Positions 17,054 through 22,599 of a stretch of DNA of 26,866 bases are shown here, piece by piece. The DNA is from Prevotella sp. UBA7551 (GTDB lineage Bacteria > Bacteroidota > Bacteroidia > Bacteroidales > Bacteroidaceae). The DNA lies in contig DLLX01000051.1 of the NCBI GenBank assembly GCA_002479145.1, forward strand, positions 146-27,011, written 5' to 3'. A program made the translations under genes and the position numbers. The notes below the pieces were generated by a model. It was not told the DNA's origin and ran no database searches. It saw nothing but the letters and a program-made list of their open reading frames with translations. How positions within the stretch are numbered: the stretch's first letter is position 1; the number at the start of each line of letters is the position of its first letter.

Positions 17054-17076
17054 CTGCGCCCCACCAAGGGGCGCAG
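17054..17076 (+). terminator. GC-rich hairpin after the AICAR transformylase gene
   Basis: A perfect 9-bp stem CTGCGCCCC / GGGGCGCAG with a 5-nt loop sits 27 nt after the stop and 16 nt before the next small gene. There is no T run, so termination would be partial; it may attenuate read-through. Confidence 0.45.
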
Positions 17077-17092
17077 GAAAACCACCCACAGC

Positions 17093-17281
17093 ATGAAGTC
17101 AATCAACGAAGTCATTGAGAACGGCATCGTCTTCCACCCCGCCTCCCAGCCCAAGGAGGGCGACGGCAAGGTGAAGACCAAAGCCAAAAAGAAGAAATAC
17201 ATCACCGGCGCACACGGTTCGGGGTCGGCCAGGCAGAAGGCAAAGTACCGGAAGCAACGGGCTAACCGCCACAAGAAGTAG
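17093..17281 (+). CDS. Small lysine-rich basic protein (62 aa), unknown function
   Basis: A 62-aa product. Residues 1-22 look structured (MKSINEVIENGIVFHPASQP), and the rest is very basic: KVKTKAKKKKYITG, then ARQKAKYRKQRANRHKK. The character resembles a nucleic-acid or ribosome-associated protein, but I recognise no family. It begins 66 nt after the AICAR transformylase stop, beyond a hairpin. Codon use fits the neighbouring GC-rich genes. The opposite strand is also open here, so translation is uncertain. Confidence 0.5.
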   Translation: MKSINEVIENGIVFHPASQPKEGDGKVKTKAKKKKYITGAHGSGSARQKAKYRKQRANRHKK

Positions 17282-17392
17282 GCCGGCAGACTTGGTCGGG
17301 CTGCCTTGAGCATTCCAGCCAAGGAACAAACTACAATGGTGGAGCCAACGGGCTTCGCCATTTTCTGTCCTTTCCTCACATCCATACACCAC

Positions 17393-18340
17393 ATGAACCA
17401 CCACTTCATCTACTTTTCCACCGCGTTACACAACGCAGGTCATACGTTTTGCACCCTCACAAAAAAGCCAATGGCGGCACTGTCGGCAGCAGCCTTGATG
17501 GCCGTGCTGATCCTCACAGGCTGCACGCTCTCCTCCTCCAAAGGGCATCATTCACAGGATGGAGTGACATTCAACGAAGAAAACACTACCGCGCAAGCAT
17601 GGGACGACGCACCCAAGGAGCAGGCAGCGGAGACCACCGAGGGCACGAACGATGCAGAAGAACTGGAAATTCCCGCCCCACTCACCGACCGCAAGGAGGC
17701 CATCCTGCGGCGGACGGGCTACACGGCGTCCTACAACGAGGACTTGCGCATATCCAACTGGGTGGCCTGGCACCTGACCAGTGACCGCATTACGGGTCCG
17801 GCGAAACGCAAGGGCATCCCATTCATGGAGGACACCGAGGCACCCGGCGCGCCGGTGGACACCCACGACTACGCCCGTTCGGGCTTCGACAGAGGTCACA
17901 TGTGCCCGGCGGGCGACAACAAATGGAGTCAGCGCGCCATGGAGGAGAGCTTTCTGATGCCCAACATCTGCCCCCAAGCCCCCAGTCTGAACCGGGGTGA
18001 CTGGAACGAGATGGAGATACAATGCCGTCAATGGGCGGAGCAGTACGGCGACGTGTACATCGTGGCGGGCCCCATTCTGTACCGCGGCCAGCACAGGCAC
18101 ATTGGGCAGCACCGCGTGACCGTGCCCGAAGCCTTCTTCAAAGTCGTACTCTGCACCCGGGGAGAGCCAAAAGCCATCGGATTCATCTACAAAAACACCG
18201 ACGGCAACCGCCCCAAGGGCGACTATGTGAACTCCGTGGACGAGGTGGAACGCATCACGGGCATTGACTTCTTCCCCTCACTTCCCGACAAGGTGGAGCG
18301 GCGCGTGGAGGCCGAAGCCGACCTCGGGGCATGGATGTGA
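17393..18340 (+). CDS. DNA/RNA non-specific endonuclease lipoprotein (ββα-Me nuclease)
   Basis: Secreted sugar-non-specific nuclease of the NUC1/EndA family (ββα-Me fold). The catalytic motif is D166-R-G-H169 within GFDRGHMCPAGDN, followed by the metal-binding Asn region 'MPNICPQAPSLNRGDWNEMEI' (Asn in SLNRGDW) and the core strands DVYIVAGPILY and PKAIGFIYKN. The N-terminus has a hydrophobic stretch AALSAAALMAVLILTGC with lipobox LTGC, so it is probably lipid-anchored in the outer or inner membrane. From ATG 17393 the lipid Cys is residue 44 and KK precedes the hydrophobic core (315 aa). From ATG 17471 it would be residue 18 but without positive charge. Residues after the Cys form a Glu/Thr/Ala-rich linker. 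Possible roles are nutrient nucleic-acid scavenging or DNA-trap degradation (inference). Confidence 0.88.
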   Translation: MNHHFIYFSTALHNAGHTFCTLTKKPMAALSAAALMAVLILTGCTLSSSKGHHSQDGVTFNEENTTAQAWDDAPKEQAAETTEGTNDAEELEIPAPLTDRKEAILRRTGYTASYNEDLRISNWVAWHLTSDRITGPAKRKGIPFMEDTEAPGAPVDTHDYARSGFDRGHMCPAGDNKWSQRAMEESFLMPNICPQAPSLNRGDWNEMEIQCRQWAEQYGDVYIVAGPILYRGQHRHIGQHRVTVPEAFFKVVLCTRGEPKAIGFIYKNTDGNRPKGDYVNSVDEVERITGIDFFPSLPDKVERRVEAEADLGAWM

Positions 18341-18409
18341 GACCGGACGGGCTGTAAAATGTCATAGAATCATAACCTCGACTCGTCGCACTAATCCGAA
18401 TATTTTTCG

Positions 18410-18417
18410 TACATTTG
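18410..18417 (+). promoter_or_regulatory. -7 promoter element immediately before the 125-aa secreted protein
   Basis: TACATTTG fits TAnnTTTG and is followed by CACCCCG and then ATG 18425, only 7 nt after the box. Transcription from it would give a leader of a few nucleotides or none. No clear TTTG -33 is seen. Confidence 0.5.
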
Positions 18418-18424
18418 CACCCCG

Positions 18425-18802
18425 ATGGAAAGATACGTCAAGACCCTTCTCCTTCTCTTGACCATCCTGCTGGGCTGCCCGGACAGCATCTCAGCAAGCA
18501 ACGGCAACACACAGGAGAAGCTCATACCCGTGGAACGCGTCACGGACAACGGCAAAGCCACGAATGCCGTGATTGTGGATGCGCAGAACTTAGTGCGCAT
18601 CTGCAGCTCCCGTCCACAGCGGGTGGTCTCACTGAGTATCGGCAAACCTGGAAGGATGTGGGTCCGCAACCCCCATCTGCTCCATGATGACCCACTTCAA
18701 AACCACTTGGCAGAATGGGTGACGAAGAGCCATACCTCCCCATTCCTGCCTGCTGTCTCAAGCGATTATTTCGTTTTCGCGCTGAGACGGCTTCGTTGTT
18801 AG
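18425..18802 (+). CDS. Short secreted Bacteroidales protein with SRPQR motif, unknown function
   Basis: A 125-aa product with a signal peptide (MERYVKTLLLLLTILLGC, then PDSISA-S). The mature part has a central 'ICSSRPQRVVSLSIGKPG' and a C-terminal 'SPFLPAVSSDYFVFALRRLR'. I recognise this pairing of a (C)xSRPQR motif with a terminal '(S)PF.....S.DY(Y/F)V.ALR' from many short secreted hypothetical proteins of Bacteroides and Prevotella; no function is known to me. The motif match supports a real, complete gene even though its tail might otherwise look like random read-through. A TAnnTTTG box ends 7 nt before its ATG. It could be exported to the periplasm or, through the Cys at residue 18, be lipidated, although the lipobox is weak. 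Confidence 0.65.
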   Translation: MERYVKTLLLLLTILLGCPDSISASNGNTQEKLIPVERVTDNGKATNAVIVDAQNLVRICSSRPQRVVSLSIGKPGRMWVRNPHLLHDDPLQNHLAEWVTKSHTSPFLPAVSSDYFVFALRRLRC

Positions 18803-18902
18803 CATTTTCTGTACCATCCTGTTTCACGATGAGGGAGATGCGGCAAGGCCGCTTCACCCCAGTCTATCACATTATTATTTTAACAGACAATACAGAAAAA
18901 CT

Positions 18903-19298
18903 ATGGCAAGTCTACACAATATGCTCATGGCCAATACGGCCACGGGCGATGACCGCATTAAGGTCAAGAGCAGTTTGTTTGGTCTTTGCAAGACCGCAGT
19001 TTACACACCCACAGGCAGCAAGATGCGCCCCATTGCCTTGGAGTTTCCACAGGAGCGGGCGCAAGAGTTGAACCGCATTTTGAATGCCACCGGCGAGGAG
19101 CTGGCCTCCTTGATCCACGAGACGGGGAAACTGGTTGAAAAGTCGCTCGGCAACGTCCGCCTGGAGGCCTTGGTGACAGCAGACAGGCAGTTTGCCGCCG
19201 CGCAACTGTTCCGCTACAACGAACTGAGGTTCCAACCCGACGGCTCTGTCCACTACTTTGAGGGAAGGGACGCCGAAACCTTTGCGGAGCTATTCTGA
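18903..19298 (+). CDS. Conserved-looking cytoplasmic protein of unknown function (131 aa)
   Basis: A 131-aa protein without signal peptide or membrane helix. It starts MASLHNMLMANTATGDDRIKVKSSLFGLCKT and has a mid-region helix, 'ERAQELNRILNATGEELASLIHETGKLVEKSL', and a C-terminal 'QLFRYNELRFQPDGSVHYFEGRDAETFAELF'. The alternation of helix and short strands suggests a small globular protein. I do not recognise a family. It ends 75 nt before nhaD on the same strand, with an imperfect hairpin between, so linkage to nhaD is possible but weak. Codon use is like the core genes. Confidence 0.75.
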   Translation: MASLHNMLMANTATGDDRIKVKSSLFGLCKTAVYTPTGSKMRPIALEFPQERAQELNRILNATGEELASLIHETGKLVEKSLGNVRLEALVTADRQFAAAQLFRYNELRFQPDGSVHYFEGRDAETFAELF

Positions 19299-19308
19299 CA
19301 CTAAAAGA

Positions 19309-19346
19309 CTGGCACTGGGCGGGAGAAAGTGCCTGCCCCAGGCCAG
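19309..19346 (+). terminator. Imperfect hairpin between the 131-aa gene and nhaD
   Basis: CTGG (19309-19312) pairs with CCAG (19343-19346), and an inner CTGGG pairs with CCCAG, with bulges. It has no T tail and only moderate stability. Confidence 0.3.
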
Positions 19347-19373
19347 CCTCAACCCTTATAAAACAACAAGAAT

Positions 19374-20717
19374 ATGACAACTCTGACACTTCTCATCATC
19401 TTTGTATTCGTCGCGGGCTATGTACTCATCGCCCTCGAAAGCGCAACGCACATCAACAAGACGGCCATTGCGCTGCTGATGTGTGTGGCTTGCTGGACGC
19501 TATACATCATCCATCCCGCAGAATACCTGCCCGGACTCACTGCCGACCTGTTGCCCAGCCGTATCAACAGCGTCATTGAGAACCACCTCGGCAACGTCTC
19601 CACGACACTATTTTTCCTTATGGGAGCCATGACTATCGTGGAAGTCGTTGACCAGTACGGTGGATTCAACTTTGTCCGCAACACCCTCCGCACCCGCTCC
19701 AAGCGCGGTCTGCTGTGGCGGGTGGTGGCACTGACGTTTGTCCTCTCAGCCATACTCGACAACATGACCACGACGATTGTCATGATTATGGTGCTCCGCA
19801 AACTGGTGCGTGAGCACACCGACCGCATCATCTACGCCTCGCTCATCATTCTGGCAGCCAATGCCGGCGGCGCATTCTCGCCAGTAGGCGACGTGACGAC
19901 CATCATGCTGTGGAACGATGGCAGCATCTCCGCAGCAGGAGTGATCAAGGAGCTGCTCCTGCCTTCGGCCATCTCCATCATCATCCCCACCCTCATCCTT
20001 CAGTACAAGCTCCACGGAAAGCTGACCAGTCCGGCCGACACATCGGAGCAAGCCACCGCAAGTGTGCTTTCAAGGTGGCAGCACAAGGTGGTGTTTGTAC
20101 TCGGCGTGGGCGGTCTTATCTTCGTCCCCGTCTTCCGCTACCTCACCGGTCTGCCTCCCTTTGTGGGCATCCTGCTCGTCCTCTCTGTACTGTGGGTGAC
20201 CACGGAGCTGTTTCTCCGCTTGTCGAAATGCGCCAAGGCCACGGGCGATATGGGCAAGCGCGTCAGCCAACTCCTAAGCCGCGTGGACATGAGCACCATC
20301 CTCTTCTTCCTCGGTATTCTGATGACAGTGGCCTGTTTGCAAGAAGTGGGTGCGCTGGCAGCTGCAGGTAAGGGGCTTGACACGACCTTCCACGGCAACC
20401 ATTATCTGGTGACCGGACTCATTGGCATCCTCTCCAGCATTGTGGATAACGTACCTCTCGTGGCGGGATGCATCGGAATGTACCCCATGCAGGAGGCCGG
20501 CGCATTTGCTCTCGACGGCGTGTTCTGGCAGCTTCTTGCCTACTGTGCGGGCGTGGGCGGATCGATCCTGATTATCGGAAGTGCTGCCGGCGTGGTGGCA
20601 ATGGGTCTGGAGAAAATCAGCTTTGGATGGTATGCGCGCCACATCTCGTGGGCGGCATTGGTCGGTTACGTCGCCGGCATCGTGTCGTACTATCTCTTGC
20701 GGACCTTCATCTTCTGA
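19374..20717 (+). CDS. nhaD: NhaD-type Na+/H+ antiporter
   Basis: Inner-membrane exchanger of the ion-transporter superfamily that extrudes Na+ (or Li+) in exchange for H+. The product is 447 aa with about 12 hydrophobic segments. Typical NhaD stretches are ALESATHINKTAIALLMC near 20-37, the conserved D129-N-M-T-T133 in SAILDNMTTTIVM, and ANAGGAFSPVGDVTTIMLW at 162-180. A second-half repeat reads SSIVDNVPLVAG, the inverted-repeat counterpart of the DNMTT helix, and GGSILIIGSAAGVVAMG. The start MTTLTLLIIFVFVAGYV leads directly into helix 1. A hairpin lies 15 nt after the stop. Together with hppA it points to Na+ handling as part of this cell's energetics. Confidence 0.94.
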   Translation: MTTLTLLIIFVFVAGYVLIALESATHINKTAIALLMCVACWTLYIIHPAEYLPGLTADLLPSRINSVIENHLGNVSTTLFFLMGAMTIVEVVDQYGGFNFVRNTLRTRSKRGLLWRVVALTFVLSAILDNMTTTIVMIMVLRKLVREHTDRIIYASLIILAANAGGAFSPVGDVTTIMLWNDGSISAAGVIKELLLPSAISIIIPTLILQYKLHGKLTSPADTSEQATASVLSRWQHKVVFVLGVGGLIFVPVFRYLTGLPPFVGILLVLSVLWVTTELFLRLSKCAKATGDMGKRVSQLLSRVDMSTILFFLGILMTVACLQEVGALAAAGKGLDTTFHGNHYLVTGLIGILSSIVDNVPLVAGCIGMYPMQEAGAFALDGVFWQLLAYCAGVGGSILIIGSAAGVVAMGLEKISFGWYARHISWAALVGYVAGIVSYYLLRTFIF

Positions 20718-20732
20718 CGCTCATCCCCCCAT

Positions 20733-20775
20733 CGGGCAGGAATTGGCTGTGGTTTTCCGGCAATTCCCCTGCCCG
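20733..20775 (+). terminator. Hairpin terminator after nhaD
   Basis: CGGGCAGG-AATTG (20733-20745) pairs with CAATTCCCCTGCCCG (20761-20775) with a 2-nt bulge, and flanking CCCC/GGGG (about 20727-20730 and 20778-20781) can extend the stem. It separates nhaD from the convergent hydrolase gene. Confidence 0.65.
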
Positions 20776-20951
20776 AAGGGGTGCGTTTCCTTAGTTTTGG
20801 AAACCCAACCCCATCACATTAAAAAAAGAAAAACAAGGGGAAAAAGTGCAACAGCGTTTTACTTTATCTCCTTCATCCTGCCAAACGCTCATAAGAACTG
20901 TTTCCTATACCACAGATTTCGTGACGGATTGGCTACAAAGTGCTCATGAAG

Positions 20952-21683
20952 CTACAAGTTCTGTGGGTGGGCTGAAACAGAAAACGGCGATGAAAGGAGT
21001 TGTCGGAGATAGGGTTGCAGGGCTTTACTCCAGATATGATAGCCCGCTTCGTTGATGTGCAGGCCGTCAACGGTCAGCTCTTTCCGCATGGTGAGCCCGT
21101 CCTCGGCAGCAAAAAGCGGGTGTAGATGGATGAAGTCCAGTCCACAAGAGTGGCAATAGTCGGCCAGCAGGCGGTTGATTTCCACAATCTTTTGCTCTTG
21201 CTTTTCAAGCTTTTTCCACCTCTTCACCGCCATGTTCACAGGTAGGAGGCTTTGTACGAAAAGGCGAGTCTGGGGAGTTTGCATGCGTATGGAGTCGATC
21301 ACGCTGCGGCATTTTTCAAATGTTTCCTCCGCGCTCTCCTCGCCGCAGACGTTATTTGTGCCCACCATGAGGAATATAGCCTTAGGGTGATGGGGCGTAA
21401 TCTGGTGGAGTCGGCGGAGCATTCCCTGGGCATTGTCGCCCATAATGCCATAGTTGACCACACCGCAGACCCCTAATTTCTCGCTCCAGTCGCCGCCAAA
21501 CTCTGTCAGGCTGTTGCCCAACATGACAATGGTGGTGGTGTCGATGTCGTTGCGGTGCTCAAAGATGCTGACCATGTGTAAGTAGTGTTTGGATGGTTTC
21601 CAATCGGTGCGTTGCGCAAGCGTTGGCAAAGGTAAGGCCAAAAAGATGGCGATGGATAGGAAAAGCAGTTTTGTATGCATCAT
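20952..21683 (-). CDS. Secreted SGNH/GDSL-type hydrolase
   Basis: A 243-aa exported hydrolase of the SGNH (GDSL-lipase/PAF-acetylhydrolase-like) superfamily. The signal peptide is MMHTKLLFLSIAIFLALPLPTLA, cut before Q24. Block I is MLGNSLTEFGG with nucleophile Ser58; block II includes the oxyanion Gly in NYGIMGDN; block III is G108-T-N110-N; block V is D206-G-L-H209. All catalytic positions are present. Likely substrates are acetyl or short acyl esters, for example on glycans, but the substrate cannot be deduced. An in-frame second ATG (21680) directly follows the first. It is monocistronic and convergent with nhaD; a -7 box lies about 120 nt upstream. Confidence 0.9.
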   Translation of the reverse strand: MMHTKLLFLSIAIFLALPLPTLAQRTDWKPSKHYLHMVSIFEHRNDIDTTTIVMLGNSLTEFGGDWSEKLGVCGVVNYGIMGDNAQGMLRRLHQITPHHPKAIFLMVGTNNVCGEESAEETFEKCRSVIDSIRMQTPQTRLFVQSLLPVNMAVKRWKKLEKQEQKIVEINRLLADYCHSCGLDFIHLHPLFAAEDGLTMRKELTVDGLHINEAGYHIWSKALQPYLRQLLSSPFSVSAHPQNL

Positions 21684-21804
21684 TTTTATTCATCAATGTC
21701 AGCCCTTTCTGTGCATGAAGCAAGGAAGAAGTAATGCGGAAAGGGATGCCTTCCTGTACTCCTACCATGACAAATCCCAGTAAAGTCCGCTGAACATAGA
21801 GGGA

Positions 21805-21812
21805 CAAAATTA
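21805..21812 (-). promoter_or_regulatory. -7 promoter element for the SGNH hydrolase gene
   Basis: The - strand reads TAATTTTG, fitting TAnnTTTG, about 120 nt before the ATG. No good -33 box is seen at the expected spacing. The long leader has no obvious structure. Confidence 0.45.
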
Positions 21813-21900
21813 CGGATTTTTTTTGGATTGTGGTAATTATCGGCTTGATTTTTGACCTTCAAAAATCATAATGGGGCTGATTTTACATTGGCAACAGTTC

Positions 21901-21929
21901 TTTGAAGTCAAAAAAAATAGCTAACTTTG
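21901..21929 (+). promoter_or_regulatory. Promoter of tRNA-Leu
   Basis: TTTG at 21901-21904 and TAACTTTG at 21922-21929 are spaced by 17 bp. The mature tRNA begins 12 nt after the -7 box. Confidence 0.7.
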
Positions 21930-21940
21930 CACCCACAAAT

Positions 21941-22022
21941 GCGCTTGTGGCGGAATTGGTAGACGCGCCAGACTTAGGATCTGGTGGTTTAGGCCGTGTA
22001 GGTTCGAGTCCTATCAGGCGCA
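21941..22022 (+). tRNA. tRNA-Leu (anticodon UAG)
   Basis: Class II tRNA. The acceptor stem GCGCTTG pairs with CAGGCGC, the discriminator base is A, and CCA is not encoded. The anticodon stem CCAGA/TCTGG encloses the loop CTTAGGA with anticodon TAG at 21975-21977. A long variable arm follows, and the T-loop is TTCGAGT. It reads CUA and, by wobble, other CUN leucine codons. Its own promoter precedes it and a hairpin terminator follows 7 nt after it. Its 3' end marks the switch to AT-rich DNA. Confidence 0.96.
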
Positions 22023-22029
22023 CACAGAG

Positions 22030-22068
22030 AAAATCCTAACTGCTTGAATATAAGCGGTTAGGATTTTT
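22030..22068 (+). terminator. Intrinsic terminator after tRNA-Leu
   Basis: A 16-bp stem (22030-22045 with 22052-22067, one G-U pair, core AATCCTAAC/GTTAGGATT) has a 6-nt loop and ends in a T run. Confidence 0.88.
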
Positions 22069-22080
22069 GCTTTTATGAAA

Positions 22081-22133
22081 TTGCCAACATTTTGCCAACA
22101 TAATTTGCTGCTAATTTGTTTTGGTTGGCAAAA
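22081..22133. repeat. Direct and inverted TTGCCAAC repeats downstream of tRNA-Leu
   Basis: TTGCCAACAT occurs at 22081-22090 and again at 22092-22101. A perfect 10-bp inverted copy GTTGGCAAAA lies at 22124-22133, facing TTTTGCCAAC at 22090-22099. The cluster lies 58 nt after the tRNA and could be recombinase arm-type or operator sites. The remaining bases to about 22335 are AT-rich and hold nothing else that I can identify. Confidence 0.5.
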
Positions 22134-22335
22134 GTTTATATTGTTCACTTTCTTATGAATTCATTGTATTTCGCTTGTTAAAGCTCATTTACGAGGTAGA
22201 CACATAACATCCTATTGTCAGACAGATTGACTTATATCCTCCATAAATTGACATATACATCATCTATTGAATGCAAAAATCACTATCTGACATAATATTT
22301 CAATGCTTTTATTCGTTATTCTAACAGGAAGTCAC

Positions 22336-22343
22336 TACTTTTG
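22336..22343 (+). promoter_or_regulatory. -7 promoter element for the restriction-modification locus
   Basis: TACTTTTG fits TAnnTTTG and lies 26 nt before the XRE gene ATG. A weak TTCG sits about 20 bp upstream in place of the -33 TTTG. Confidence 0.5.
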
Positions 22344-22369
22344 TACATTCCAAACAATTAAACGCAAAT

Positions 22370-22579
22370 ATGAGTAAAGATATAAACAGACTAAAGGTCG
22401 TTCTGGCTGAAAAGAAAAGAACCAACAAATGGCTCGCCGAACAATTGGGTAAAGACCCTGCAACGGTCTCTAAGTGGTGTACCAACACCATACAGCCGAA
22501 TGTTGAGACATTAGTAGAGATAGCCAAACTTTTGAAGGTCAATATACAGGATTTATTTTGGCCAATAAGCAACAATTAG
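22370..22579 (+). CDS. XRE-family helix-turn-helix regulator
   Basis: A 69-aa single-domain DNA-binding protein: 'INRLKVVLAEKKRTNKWLAEQLG', then the recognition helix region 'KDPATVSKWCTN', then 'VETLVEIAKLLKVNIQDLFWP', the complete five-helix Cro/C1-type fold. It lies 20 nt upstream of hsdM on the same strand. Small XRE proteins in this position often control expression of the restriction-modification genes, like C proteins. Autoregulation is plausible, but no clear operator dyad was identified beyond the repeats at 22081-22133, which are too distant to assign. Confidence 0.9.
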   Translation: MSKDINRLKVVLAEKKRTNKWLAEQLGKDPATVSKWCTNTIQPNVETLVEIAKLLKVNIQDLFWPISNN

Positions 22580-22599
22580 TCTATCCATATATTATAACA

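Noticed and set aside
22558..22599. Upstream start for hsdM
   Set aside because: It would overlap the XRE gene and add non-conserved residues; ATG 22600 gives a typical HsdM N-terminus.
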